Source: Gemmatimonadaceae bacterium (GTDB lineage: Bacteria; Gemmatimonadota; Gemmatimonadetes; Gemmatimonadales; Gemmatimonadaceae). Taken from it: a DNA stretch of 64,000 bases. The notes beneath the pieces are model-generated. The model was not told where the DNA came from and made no database searches. It saw only the letters and a program-made list of their open reading frames with translations. The DNA is taken from NCBI GenBank assembly GCA_025358925.1, contig JANYHT010000029.1, positions 62,001 through 126,000 on the forward strand, in the 5' to 3' direction. Below are positions 44,211 through 53,611 of this stretch, piece after piece (position 1 is the first letter of the stretch; each line of letters opens with the position of its first letter). Made by a program: the position numbers and the translations under genes.

Positions 44211-44441
44211 TTAGGGTTCCGAACCGTCTGCATCTTCGACAGACATCCGTCCGTCAAGTGCGTCGGTCGGTGCAACGGTACGTCCGATCGATTTGGGCGC
44301 GCGCCCTTCTTTCTGCAACGCGCGCCGCAAAAGAAATTCGATTTGCCCATTCACGCTGCGCAGGTCATCGTTTGCCCAACGCTGGACCGCTTCCAGCAAC
44401 TCGCGGTCCATGCGTAACAGGAAAGACTTCCGTTCAGCCAT
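44211..44441 (-). CDS. Arc-like ribbon-helix-helix protein
   Basis: 76 residues. The N-terminal half, [38 protein letters not shown], is a typical Arc/MetJ RHH with a basic beta strand and NGQIEFLL second helix. The C-terminal tail is acidic and probably disordered. It lies 18 bases after the SPFH gene and no toxin gene is next to it, so it is more likely a regulator or SPFH-associated factor than an antitoxin. Confidence 0.85.
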   Translation of the reverse strand: MAERKSFLLRMDRELLEAVQRWANDDLRSVNGQIEFLLRRALQKEGRAPKSIGRTVAPTDALDGRMSVEDADGSEP

Positions 44442-44459
44442 GATGAGACCCGCTGTGCG

Positions 44460-45329
44460 TCACGTGTGCAACGTGCCCGCATTCACGACGGGCTGCGCGG
44501 CGCGATCAGAACAGAGCACGACCAAAAGGTTGCTGACCATCGCCGCCTTGCGCTCGTCATCGAGCACCACAATGCTGCGCGCGGACAGCGCATCAAGCGC
44601 CATCTCCACCATACCCACCGCTCCTTCAACGATCGTTTGGCGCGCCGCCACAATCGCGCCCGCTTGCTGTCGCTGCAGCATGGCCGCCGCGATCTCCTGC
44701 GCATACGCGAGATGACTGATGCGCGCCTCAACAACTTGCACACCCGCTTTCGCAAAGCGTTCCTGTAGTGCCTCCATCAAACCCTTCGACACTTCGGACG
44801 TATGCGTGCTGAGCGCGATATCGTTCGAGCCGTGATGATCGTACGGATACGTCGAGGCCAGCGCGCGCAGCGCCGACTCACTCTGCATGGTGACGTATTG
44901 CACGTAGTCGTTCACTTCAAATACGGCTTCCGCCGTGTCCACCACTTTCCACACCACGATCGCGCCAATCTCCACCGGGTTGGATCGCGCGTCGTTCACT
45001 TTGAGTTTGTTGGTCTCAAAATTTCGCACGCGTAACGACACCGCTTTCTTGGTCATGAACGGATTCGTAAACCACAATCCCGGTACCTTCGCCGTGCCTT
45101 TATAGTTGCCAAATAACGTCAGCACTTTGCCTTCGTTTGGTGCGACCGAAAACAATCCGGGCGTGCACAGCAGCACCAACGTCGAGAGCAACACGCCGCT
45201 TACAGCGATCAGCGCCGATTGCGACCGACCGCCCATAACGGCGATCCACAAGCCGGCGATGAACGTGGCAACCAGCAAAAGCGCGATCGGTATACCCGAT
45301 GTGGGTCGGGCATCAACTTCTCGAAGCAT
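44460..45329 (-). CDS. SPFH/band-7 membrane protein
   Basis: About 289 residues from ATG 45329 (AGGA five bases upstream); 45341 and 45410 are in-frame alternatives. Two N-terminal membrane helices ([16 protein letters not shown] and [17 protein letters not shown]) are followed by an SPFH domain: [68 protein letters not shown]. The C-terminal part is a long helix ([27 protein letters not shown]). Such proteins form oligomeric cages in lipid microdomains. Followed by the Arc-like gene. Confidence 0.9.
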   Translation of the reverse strand: MLREVDARPTSGIPIALLLVATFIAGLWIAVMGGRSQSALIAVSGVLLSTLVLLCTPGLFSVAPNEGKVLTLFGNYKGTAKVPGLWFTNPFMTKKAVSLRVRNFETNKLKVNDARSNPVEIGAIVVWKVVDTAEAVFEVNDYVQYVTMQSESALRALASTYPYDHHGSNDIALSTHTSEVSKGLMEALQERFAKAGVQVVEARISHLAYAQEIAAAMLQRQQAGAIVAARQTIVEGAVGMVEMALDALSARSIVVLDDERKAAMVSNLLVVLCSDRAAQPVVNAGTLHT

Positions 45330-45504
45330 CTGAATCCTCATGGAGGAGGGTGGTATTGATATGATAGCATTACGATAGTATATACGGTAGCTCAATATTT
45401 CGAGTTTCACCTTGAGTTCCGATGCGCTTGGCCTTGCCCGAACACCGGGCGGTAGCGAACATCGACGTGCACGCTCTTAGCTCCGCCCCTTTTGGAGGTT
45501 CGCT
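45330..45504. promoter_or_regulatory. AT-rich divergent promoter zone
   Basis: The 175 bases between the divergent SPFH and BNR genes include an AT-rich core (GATATGATAGCATTACGATAG, 45358-45378, then TATATACGG) unlike the GC-rich surroundings. Minus strand TTGAGC followed 17 bases later by TAATGC could serve the SPFH gene. GGAGG (45493-45498) is the ribosome site of the BNR gene. Confidence 0.45.
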
Positions 45505-48500
45505 GTGTTCGCTCCGCTCGCTCGTTTCCGATTGCGCTCGCTTCCACTCATCGGCGCTCTCCTGCTGCCGTCGCTCGTTTGGTCGCAAGCCAAATCTGCG
45601 GTAAAGTCACCCGTTGCTCGGCCCGCTGCCCCTACCGCCGCCGCACCCCTCGCGGCGCCATTCGACACCCTCGCTCTTGGCGGTGTCAAATGGCGAGAAA
45701 TTGGTCCATTTCGCGGCGGGCGATCGTCGGCCGTGGCGGGCAGCGCCGCGCGACCCAAGGAGTATTGGATGGGCACCGTTGGCGGCGGAGTCTTCAAAAC
45801 CGTCGACGGTGGCGCCAGCTGGCAGCCCATGAGCGACAAGTATTTCGGCGGCACCATCGGCTACATCGCGGTCGCGCCGTCCAATCCAGACATTGTATAT
45901 GTGGGCGGCGGCGAATTTCCGGTGCGCGGCAACGTGTCGCATGGCGACGGTGTGTGGAAGACGATCGACGCCGGAAAAACGTGGACGTTTTTAGGGTTGG
46001 CGGATACGCGACAAATCTCTCGCGTGCGTGTGCACCCAACCAATCCGAATCTCGTGTACGTGGCCGCGCAGGGGCACGTGTGGGGGCCGAATCCAGAGCG
46101 TGGTGTGTATCGCTCCAAAGACGGCGGCAAGAATTGGTCGAAGATTCTTTTTCGTGATGACTCCACCGGCGTCACCGAACTGGCGATGGATCCGAGCAAT
46201 CCAGACGTGCTCTATGCGGGCTTCTGGCAAGTGTATCGCAAGCCGTGGACGCTTGAATCGGGCGGCAAAGGATCGGGCATGTTCAAGTCCACGAACGGCG
46301 GCGATACGTGGACGGAAATCACGCGTAACAAAGGACTGCCGGCCGGTTTGTGGGGCGCGATTGGTATCAGTGTCAGCGGCGGCAACGCGCAGCGTATTTA
46401 TGCCAACATTGAAGCCGAAGAAGGCGGCGTCTTTCGTTCGGATGACGGTGGTGTCACGTGGATTCGCACGAATGCCGAACGCAAACTCCGTCAACGCGCG
46501 TGGTACTACTCCAAAATTCACGCCGACACAAAAAATCCAGACGTGGTCTACGTCAACAATGTGTCGTTTCAAGTATCGCGCGATGGAGGAAAGACATTTT
46601 CCAACTTGAATCCGCCGCATGGTGATTCGCATGACGCGTGGATTGCACCCGATGACCCAAATCGTATCATCGAAGGTGACGACGGTGGTGCCAGCGTGTC
46701 TACCGATGGCGCGAAGACATGGACGTCAGAAGCATTCGCGACCGCACAATTCTATCATGTCACGACGACCAATCATTTCCCGTATCAGATTTGCGGCGCA
46801 CAACAAGACAACTCAACGTTGTGCGGACCATCACGAAAAGCAGGCGGCATTCAACTGAGTGATTGGGTGGATGCAGGTGGTGGTGAATCAGGGTTTATCG
46901 CGTCGTTGCCCACCGATCCGGACGTCGTGTTTGCCGGCAGCTACGGTGGCTTACTCACGCGCAAAAATTTACGCACAGGACTCGAGCGCAACATCAACCC
47001 GTGGCCCCTCAATCCGATGGGACACTCGGCTATTGATTCGAAGTATCGCATGCAGTGGACGTTTCCAATCGTTGTCAGTCCCCACGATCCAAAAACGCTA
47101 TACGTCGGGTCGAGTGTGTTGTTCAAAACCACCGATGAGGGCGATAGCTACACGACGATCTCTGGTGATTTGTCACGCAACGATCCGCGCACGTTGGGTC
47201 CGTCCGGCGGACCAATCACGAAAGATCAAACGAGTGTGGAATACTACGGCACGGTGTTCGCGATCGCCGAATCACCAGTAACAAAAGGCGTGATTTGGGG
47301 CGGCACGGATGACGGCGTTGTGAATGTCACGCGTGATGGTGGGAAGACTTGGTCGAACGTCACGCCACCGCTGTTAAAAGAGCGTGAGTGGTCACGAATT
47401 TCCATCATTGAAGCGTCACGCTACGGTGCCGGAATCGCGTACGTCGCGGCGAACCGTTTTCAGATGGATGACAACGAACCGTATCTCTTCAAGACCGCAG
47501 ACTTTGGAAAAACGTGGACGCGTATTGATGGCGCCGGCAAGTCGAACGGTATTCCATCGGGCGAATTTACGCGCGTGATTCGTGAAGACGATGAACGGAA
47601 GGGGTTGTTGTACGCGGGTACCGAACGTGGCGTGTATGCATCGCTCGATGACGGCGCAACATGGTTTTCATTGCGTCGGAATTTACCCATTGTACCGGTG
47701 CACGATTTAGCCGTGCGCGATGGCGATCTCATTGCCGCGACACACGGTCGTTCGTTCTGGATGATCGACGATCTCAGTGCGCTGCGACAACTCTCGGCCG
47801 TTTCGATCGCGAAGGCGTCGCATCTGTATACGCCGCGTTCGGCCTATCGTATCACGTGGAATGGCGGCTTTGGCGGCGGCGGCGGTGGAGGCAACACCAC
47901 GGGCGCGAATCCACCGGCCGGTGCCATCGTGTACTACTGGCTCAAACAAGCAGCGAAGAAAATCACCATCGAATTTCGCGATTCTACGGGACGCACGATT
48001 CGGAGCTTCGCCAGCGATACGGCACCTGTTGCACCGGTGGCCGCTCGCGGTGGTGATGACGGTGGGTTTCGCGGTCCACCAGAACCACGCGTTGGCAACA
48101 AGACGGGCATGAACACGTTCTCGTGGAATTTGCGCGAGACCGATGCCACACGTTTTGACGGCATGATTTATTGGGCCGCGGGGACCACAGGCCCACTCAT
48201 CATTCCAGGTACGTACACGGTACGACTGATCGTCGATGGTGGTACGCCGCAAGACGCGAAGTTTATCGTGAAGAAAGATCCGCGCACGCAAGCCACGCAG
48301 GCGGATCTGATTGCGCAATACAAATTGCTGATGCAAGTGCGCGATCGCACGACCGATGCGAACGACGCGGTACGCACGGTGCGCTACGTCCGTGCACAAC
48401 TTGGCGATCGCATGAAAGACATGAACGCTGCCGATTCGGCAAAGTTCAAACCGCTTGCCGCAGCACTCGATGCGAAAATCACCGAGGTGGAAGCCAAGGT

Positions 48501-48810
48501 GTATCAAGTGAAAAACCAGTCGGGACAGGATCCACTGAACTATCCGATTCGCGTCAACAATCAGATGGCTGCCATGGCGGGTGTCATCGGCAGCGGTGAA
48601 GCGCGTCCCACCAAGCAGTCGGTCACCGTGTTCAATATTTTGAACAAGGAGCTTGAGGGTTATCTCGTTGAACTGCGCCAAGCCTGGAAAGATTTGTTGC
48701 CGCCCGTCGATGCTTTCTTGAAGGAGAAGGGTAAGCCCACGATTGAAGTCAAAGCCGGGGATGTCAAGTCTCCGAAACAGACGAGTGCGGAGGAAGTCAC
48801 GGGCGCGTGA
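45505..48810 (+). CDS. secreted BNR/VPS10 (sortilin-like) repeat protein 2
   Basis: 1101 residues from GTG with GGAGG upstream. Signal peptide (SLPLIGALLLPSLVWSQ), Ala/Pro linker, then Asp-box beta-propeller repeats: GGVFKTVDGGASW, DGVWKTIDAGKTW, RGVYRSKDGGKNW, GMFKSTNGGDTW, and more up to ~residue 720. The C-terminal region has IDDLSALRQL, a Gly-rich loop (GGFGGGGGGGNT), a beta-sandwich (NTFSWNLRETDATRFDGMIYW) and a helical tail ending in Lys/Pro-rich sequence. Paralogue of the 20145 gene with the same order of parts. Activity unproven. Coupled to the MFS gene. Confidence 0.9.
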   Translation: MFAPLARFRLRSLPLIGALLLPSLVWSQAKSAVKSPVARPAAPTAAAPLAAPFDTLALGGVKWREIGPFRGGRSSAVAGSAARPKEYWMGTVGGGVFKTVDGGASWQPMSDKYFGGTIGYIAVAPSNPDIVYVGGGEFPVRGNVSHGDGVWKTIDAGKTWTFLGLADTRQISRVRVHPTNPNLVYVAAQGHVWGPNPERGVYRSKDGGKNWSKILFRDDSTGVTELAMDPSNPDVLYAGFWQVYRKPWTLESGGKGSGMFKSTNGGDTWTEITRNKGLPAGLWGAIGISVSGGNAQRIYANIEAEEGGVFRSDDGGVTWIRTNAERKLRQRAWYYSKIHADTKNPDVVYVNNVSFQVSRDGGKTFSNLNPPHGDSHDAWIAPDDPNRIIEGDDGGASVSTDGAKTWTSEAFATAQFYHVTTTNHFPYQICGAQQDNSTLCGPSRKAGGIQLSDWVDAGGGESGFIASLPTDPDVVFAGSYGGLLTRKNLRTGLERNINPWPLNPMGHSAIDSKYRMQWTFPIVVSPHDPKTLYVGSSVLFKTTDEGDSYTTISGDLSRNDPRTLGPSGGPITKDQTSVEYYGTVFAIAESPVTKGVIWGGTDDGVVNVTRDGGKTWSNVTPPLLKEREWSRISIIEASRYGAGIAYVAANRFQMDDNEPYLFKTADFGKTWTRIDGAGKSNGIPSGEFTRVIREDDERKGLLYAGTERGVYASLDDGATWFSLRRNLPIVPVHDLAVRDGDLIAATHGRSFWMIDDLSALRQLSAVSIAKASHLYTPRSAYRITWNGGFGGGGGGGNTTGANPPAGAIVYYWLKQAAKKITIEFRDSTGRTIRSFASDTAPVAPVAARGGDDGGFRGPPEPRVGNKTGMNTFSWNLRETDATRFDGMIYWAAGTTGPLIIPGTYTVRLIVDGGTPQDAKFIVKKDPRTQATQADLIAQYKLLMQVRDRTTDANDAVRTVRYVRAQLGDRMKDMNAADSAKFKPLAAALDAKITEVEAKVYQVKNQSGQDPLNYPIRVNNQMAAMAGVIGSGEARPTKQSVTVFNILNKELEGYLVELRQAWKDLLPPVDAFLKEKGKPTIEVKAGDVKSPKQTSAEEVTGA

Positions 48811-50018
48811 TGCGCGACGATGTTTTGTCTGCATCGCAGCACCAACAACGATGGCGCATGCTTGCACTGTTGGCGTGCGCCGAGTTGTTGGGGATGGCGT
48901 TGTGGTTTACCGGAAGCGCGGTGGGTCCGACGTTGGCCAAGGCGTGGTCTCTCACCACGTCGCAAGTCGGATGGCTGACCACCGCCGTGCAGTTGGGATT
49001 TGTTGTAGGCACGGCGGTGAGTGCGTTACTCAACGTGGCAGATGTCATTCCTGCGCGGCGACTCTTTGCGAGCGCCGCCATGCTCGGCGCGCTTGCGAAC
49101 TTGCCGCTCGCGAGCACGACATCGTTCGCGATTGCGTTGCTCTCGCGATTTGTGGCGGGGTGTTGTTTGGCCGGTGTGTATCCGCCGGCGATGAAGATGG
49201 CTTCGACGTGGTTTCGTGCACGGCGTGGGGTTGCCGTGGGAACGATTGTTGGTGCGTTAACGATCGGCAAAGCCACACCGTATCTCGCGCAAGCGTGGCC
49301 TGGTGTGACCGTGCAACTCGTCACGTACCTATCATCTGCGAGCGCCGTGCTCGCGGCGTTCATTGTTTTCATCGGATATCGCGATGGTCCCTTTGAATTT
49401 CCTTCACGACCATTTGCGTGGACGCGCGTTGGCGAAGTGTTGCGCGAACGTCGGTGGCGGCTGGCGACGGGTGGCTATCTCGGACACATGGCCGAACTGT
49501 ATTCATTTTGGACGTGGATTCCAGCGTTTTTAGTGGCGAGCGATGTCGTGCACGCGACGCGCGTAGGCGTTTCCCCTAATGCTCGCATCGCAGCGTTGAT
49601 TGGCTTTGGCGTGATTGCGGTGGGTGGCATCGGGTGCGTGTGGGGCGGCGTTGTGGCGGATCGTATTGGTCGCGCGCGACTCGTGATCATCGCGATGGCC
49701 GTGAGTGGAGCGTGTGCGTTGGCGATCGGCGTGGCGTGGGGCCAATCGTGGTGGGTGCTCGCACCGCTCGCGCTCCTGTGGGGATTCTTTGTCATCGCCG
49801 ACAGCGCACAATTCAGTGTCCTCGTGACGGAAAGCGTCCCACCGCATGCGGTCGGGACCGCGCTCACGTTACAGGTGTCGATTGGATTTCTATTGACGAC
49901 GATCACCATTCAATGCATTCCCCCGTTGGTGCAATGGATCGGATGGCAATGGGTGTTTCCAGTGTTGGCGATTGGTCCGGCGTTGGGAATTTTGAGTGTG
50001 CGTCGATTGGGGCGGTGA
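48807..50018 (+). CDS. MFS transporter
   Basis: 403 residues, 12 hydrophobic helices. The 2-3 loop motif is degenerate, but LLSRFVAGCCLAGVYPPAMKMASTWF and GGVVADRIGRARLVIIAMAVSG are typical of the major facilitator superfamily; closest in feel to nitrate/nitrite or CynX-like permeases. Substrate unknown. GTG 48807 overlaps the BNR gene stop (GTGATG), so it may be made together with it; whether they act together is unknown. Confidence 0.88.
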   Translation: MMRDDVLSASQHQQRWRMLALLACAELLGMALWFTGSAVGPTLAKAWSLTTSQVGWLTTAVQLGFVVGTAVSALLNVADVIPARRLFASAAMLGALANLPLASTTSFAIALLSRFVAGCCLAGVYPPAMKMASTWFRARRGVAVGTIVGALTIGKATPYLAQAWPGVTVQLVTYLSSASAVLAAFIVFIGYRDGPFEFPSRPFAWTRVGEVLRERRWRLATGGYLGHMAELYSFWTWIPAFLVASDVVHATRVGVSPNARIAALIGFGVIAVGGIGCVWGGVVADRIGRARLVIIAMAVSGACALAIGVAWGQSWWVLAPLALLWGFFVIADSAQFSVLVTESVPPHAVGTALTLQVSIGFLLTTITIQCIPPLVQWIGWQWVFPVLAIGPALGILSVRRLGR

Positions 50019-50066
50019 GCGGTCCGTCGTCGCCACGATTGATCAGAGGTGAGAACCGCTCACCGC

Positions 50067-50189
50067 TCAGCGCGTAGGCGGCACAACGCCGAGTGCTCGC
50101 AGGCGCTCCAACACGTGTTCGTCGACAGCGTCAATAAGTGGATGCCGTTGCGACGCGAGCCATACGTCGGACGGACGGCGCGGCGTTGT
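50067..50189 (-). pseudogene. short gene remnant
   Basis: A protein-like frame, SDVWLASQRHPLIDAV-DEHVLERLRALGVV, ends at a TGA (50069-50067) but has no start and is closed upstream by a stop. It looks like a C-terminal piece of a lost gene next to the decayed regulator. Family not recognised. Confidence 0.35.
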
Positions 50190-50670
50190 TCACGGTTGCA
50201 CTGCGTGAAGTCGCCCGATGAGGATACCCCTTGCCACCTCGCGGTCGCGCGCATTCCCGATGCGCATGGCGTCCACGAACGCTAAGGCGTCGTACGGCGC
50301 CGGAGATCGTACGGCGCGACGAGCAGCTGTTGAGACGAGCGGTTCCAAGGCGACCCCTACAACGTTTCCGCTTGCGGAGGGCCAGACATAGGGGTCGATG
50401 CTCCCGGCGAGGGCATCGTGTAACACGGGGGCCGCGTGGGCGGTCGGTAACGAGGAACTCCTCGAGCGCACCAATATTCACCTCAATTCCTAAGCGTACT
50501 TTGCGGGCGAGTCCCGATGCGAGCAGCCGTTTGACGGACTGGTGTCCAGTGCTGTTGCTGATCTCTCACGTTTCGGCCAGCGCGGCATATGTCAAATACG
50601 AATCTTCGTTCTGTGTTCGCGAAACGCACCCGCAACCGATCGGCTCGTGCTCGATTCCCGAAACTGCCAT
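50190..50670 (-). pseudogene. disrupted winged-helix-like regulator gene
   Basis: Read from ATG 50670, the frame gives a plausible N-terminal HTH (NEDSYLTYAALAET), then an in-frame TGA at about 50568-50566, after which the same frame continues EISNSTGHQSVKRLLASGLARKVRLGIEVNIGALEEFL. Around 50430-50450 the coding-like reading moves to another frame: AHAAPVLHDALAGSIDPYVWP, GNVVGVALEPLV and ALAFVDAMRIGNARDREVA. This matches the order of a conserved bacterial protein family with HTH plus 'VWP...GxALEPLY...LVDALRxGRARER' (recognised by pattern). One nonsense codon plus at least one frameshift and a probable deletion make it non-functional. Confidence 0.65.
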
Positions 50671-50699
50671 GGCCCCGGCGATGCAAACTCGTGCAGATC

Positions 50700-51953
50700 C
50701 TACAACACAAACATCGCAACACCCGCAGCAATCATCAGCACCGTCGTCGCCCACACCAACACCATCGACAGACGACCGCTCGGCTGGCCATGCATCAACT
50801 TCGCATCACGCGCGACCGTCACGATACCGATCAAGAGTGGTGGTGCGACGAGCCCGTTGACAATCGCCGTCCAGTACAACGCACGCACCGCATCAATATT
50901 GAAAAAATCCATCGCGACACCACCAGCGACGGATACAATCATGATGACATAAAAGGCTCGCGCACGAGTGAACGGGGCATCGATGCCTTGCCGCAAGCCA
51001 AGCAATTCGGCTAACGCGTACGCCGTTGCACCAGCAAGTGTGGGAATGGCCAGCGCACCCAAACCAAACAAACCGATGGTGTACAGCAGCATCGCGCTGT
51101 GACCGAGCAACGGTTCCAGCGCTCGCGCGACCTCGGCGCTGTTTTGCGGATGTGTGGTCCCGTTGCGATGTAACGTGAGCGCAGTAGTCAGCATGATGAA
51201 AAACATTGCGCCATTCGATACAAAGGTGCCGGCACCGACGTCAGTATTGCGCGCCTTCAGCTCTTCGGGCGTCGCCCCAATGCGCTGCGCGCGTGCGCGA
51301 CCAATGCCTTTTTCTTCCTCCACTTCTTGCGATGCTTGCCAAAAAAACAGATACGGCGAAATCGTCGTGCCAAGAATGGCCACCATCATTCCCCAGCCAT
51401 CGGCACCAGACGGCAAACGTGGAATAAAAGTGTCGCGCAACACCTCGCCCCAATTCGGACGCGACAGCAGCGCCGTAATCACGTAGGCCATCAGCACCAA
51501 CGCGAGCCACTTCAGTACATTGGCGACCTGCGCGTAGCGCATTTGTACCGTCGCCCATAAGATGGCGATGCCAAACACCGTGACCCACACATGCGAATTC
51601 ACACCGCTCAGGAGCTCTGCCGCATCCGCCATACCCGCGAGGTCGGCACCGATATTAATACTGTTTGCAAAAAACAACGCGGCGCACACCACAAACAATA
51701 GCGGTCGCGGAAAACGCTCGCGGAAAGCCGCCATGAGCCCGCGACCGGTCACCATGCCGACGCGCGCGCACATTAACTGCACAGCCCACATCAACGGCCA
51801 TGACAGCACTGCCATCCATAGCAGCGACGTACCAAACTGTGCGCCCGCCAGTGAATACGTCGTGATGCCCGACGGATCATCATCGGCCGCACCAGTGATA
51901 AGCCCCGGGCCCAGTGTGCGCCAGAAACGTGCAATGGGGCCCGGTTTAGCCAT
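50700..51953 (-). CDS. Nramp-family metal transporter, non-canonical
   Basis: 417 residues, about 11 transmembrane helices. The TM1 motif, normally DPGNxxT, reads DPSGITTY; the TM6 metal motif, normally MPHN, is replaced by TTISPYLFFWQ. Other Nramp features, GPGLITGAADD and the loop before TM7 (KARNTDVGAG), are clear. This subfamily with DPSG is widespread in bacteria; loss of the Met and His ligands means Mn/Fe selectivity should not be assumed (Mg or other ions possible). No Mn/Fe regulator nearby. Confidence 0.88.
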   Translation of the reverse strand: MAKPGPIARFWRTLGPGLITGAADDDPSGITTYSLAGAQFGTSLLWMAVLSWPLMWAVQLMCARVGMVTGRGLMAAFRERFPRPLLFVVCAALFFANSINIGADLAGMADAAELLSGVNSHVWVTVFGIAILWATVQMRYAQVANVLKWLALVLMAYVITALLSRPNWGEVLRDTFIPRLPSGADGWGMMVAILGTTISPYLFFWQASQEVEEEKGIGRARAQRIGATPEELKARNTDVGAGTFVSNGAMFFIMLTTALTLHRNGTTHPQNSAEVARALEPLLGHSAMLLYTIGLFGLGALAIPTLAGATAYALAELLGLRQGIDAPFTRARAFYVIMIVSVAGGVAMDFFNIDAVRALYWTAIVNGLVAPPLLIGIVTVARDAKLMHGQPSGRLSMVLVWATTVLMIAAGVAMFVL

Positions 51954-52075
51954 GCGTCACGCTGAGGAAAGAAATTTCAATCGGGTCACATAAATATGGC
52001 GTACCGGCTGCGGCGAACGCCTACACGAATGCATATGCGCTCGCCGCAGTCCCCCTCATCAGAACACTGTGTGCC

Positions 52076-52915
52076 TCACCGAATAGCAATGGTCTCGAGA
52101 TACTCCGATTCGACACGTGTCGCGTCGCTGCCCCCGCGGTTGTGTTCGTTCCAGAGCGATACAAGCTCCGCTTCAAGCGACGCCCCCTTCGTATTATCCA
52201 ATGCCGCGAACGCACGCACGGTAGGACCGTACCATTCACGGAATAGGCGGACAGTGGCCTCGGGCGTACACGGATAGTTAAACGTGATACGGCGACGTAC
52301 AAAGTGTACAGCAGCGACACCTGACAGGAGTTTGCGGACGGTCGCTTCATCGCCCCACTGCAACACCGATGCGGTCCCTGGTGGTGGCGGTAAATAGCCC
52401 ACCACAACGCGCAGCATCTGCCCGATAAATCCGGTCGAGGTCCAGTTGGCCAAGGCAATACGACCGCCCGTTCGCGTCACGCGCAGCAATTCGGCCGACG
52501 AGCGTTCGGCGCGTGGAGCGAACATCACACCAAACATGGATACCACGGTGTCGAAGCTCGCATCGGCGTATGGAAGTGCTTCCGCATCACCAAGTTCAAA
52601 TCCAATTGAGAGCCCTTCAATCGCCGCTAAGGCGCGCGCCTGCGCGACAAGATTCGGCGCAATATCGATGCCCGTGGTCAGTGTACCCGCGCGCGCAGCG
52701 GGAAGCGCGAGGTTTCCAGTACCACACGCCACATCGAGCACACGTTCGCCGTGCGTGAGTTCAAGTCGGGCGATGAAGTCGGCTGCACCCGACGCATAGC
52801 CAACGGCCACGCGACCAAAATCGCCGAGCATCCACGTTGATCGCACGCGCTCGGTGATGGGATCGGTGGGACCGGCGGTCGATTGCTGCGCGGAGAGTAA
52901 AGTTGTGTTCAGCAT
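52076..52915 (-). CDS. class I SAM-dependent methyltransferase
   Basis: 279 residues. Motif I VLDVACGTGNLALPAAR binds AdoMet; GIDIAPNLVAQARAL is motif post-I; GDAEALPYADASFDTVVSMFGVMFAPR and LLRVTRTGGRIALANW are motifs II/III of the ubiE/COQ5-like methyltransferases. Substrate unknown. Five bases separate its start from the end of the cupin lipoprotein gene, which lies upstream on the same strand. Confidence 0.88.
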   Translation of the reverse strand: MLNTTLLSAQQSTAGPTDPITERVRSTWMLGDFGRVAVGYASGAADFIARLELTHGERVLDVACGTGNLALPAARAGTLTTGIDIAPNLVAQARALAAIEGLSIGFELGDAEALPYADASFDTVVSMFGVMFAPRAERSSAELLRVTRTGGRIALANWTSTGFIGQMLRVVVGYLPPPPGTASVLQWGDEATVRKLLSGVAAVHFVRRRITFNYPCTPEATVRLFREWYGPTVRAFAALDNTKGASLEAELVSLWNEHNRGGSDATRVESEYLETIAIR

Positions 52916-52920
52916 ATCGG

Positions 52921-53442
52921 TCAGCGTGAGACCGGCTTCGGGATGTCACTCGCGTTCACATACGTGAGCGCGAACGGACCGATCGCGTTGACCTGCACGA
53001 TCGTTGCGCCTTGCGCCATTCCGAAATGCGCATGCAACGCTGGCGCACTCACAAAGGCGCCACGTGGCAGCGAGAGCATGTTCGCCGTACTAAATGTTCC
53101 ACCCATACCCACCTTGAACACACCACTGATCACGGTGACGTTCTCATCCGTCGGATGCGTATGTGGAGCGATCTTGTACCCGTCCGGTAGACGTAGCCGT
53201 ATGATGAACGGCTCGCTCTTGCTGGGGTCGCCCTGCACAACGGCCATCTCAGCGCCGGGCTGAAATATGGCCGGTGCTGGGCCCCATATAATTTTCGGTG
53301 ACGATGCGCTGTCGGCAGCCGTCGTACTCGGATCGGTGGCGAGATTGGCGTGTCGATTGGTGCACGCCGATACACCGATTGAACCAATAGTGAACGTCGC
53401 GGCAAAAATGCCTGCGACATAGCGGGTGGTAATGCGATACAT
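52921..53442 (-). CDS. cupin-domain lipoprotein
   Basis: 173 residues. Lipobox GVSAC (Cys27) after a hydrophobic signal; then a Ser/Thr linker and one cupin domain with PDGYKIAPHTHPTDENVTVISG (two His, Glu as metal ligands) and HAHFGMAQGATIVQVNAIG. Exported small cupins of this kind are common; role unknown. In operon with the methyltransferase. Confidence 0.82.
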   Translation of the reverse strand: MYRITTRYVAGIFAATFTIGSIGVSACTNRHANLATDPSTTAADSASSPKIIWGPAPAIFQPGAEMAVVQGDPSKSEPFIIRLRLPDGYKIAPHTHPTDENVTVISGVFKVGMGGTFSTANMLSLPRGAFVSAPALHAHFGMAQGATIVQVNAIGPFALTYVNASDIPKPVSR

Positions 53443-53611
53443 CTGCGTGTCCTCGCTGTCGTGGTTGAATGCACTGCCGTTGGGCAGGCGATGACGAGAG
53501 CAGAGGATATCGATCGTGAGATCCGCGAACCGCGAGGAAACTACGGGGCGGAAATATTGGTGTACGGGGATTTGTTGATGGCGGTACGGGATTTATCGCG
53601 GCGTCACAGCA
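53443..53611. other. 169-base gap
   Basis: No gene or recognised element. Probably contains the promoter of the cupin lipoprotein gene and the 3' end of the LuxR-type regulator transcript. Confidence 0.4.

Noticed and set aside
45492-46157. 221-codon frame overlapping BNR protein 2
   Set aside because: Arg/Cys-rich shadow; the BNR frame has signal peptide, GGAGG site and repeated Asp-boxes.
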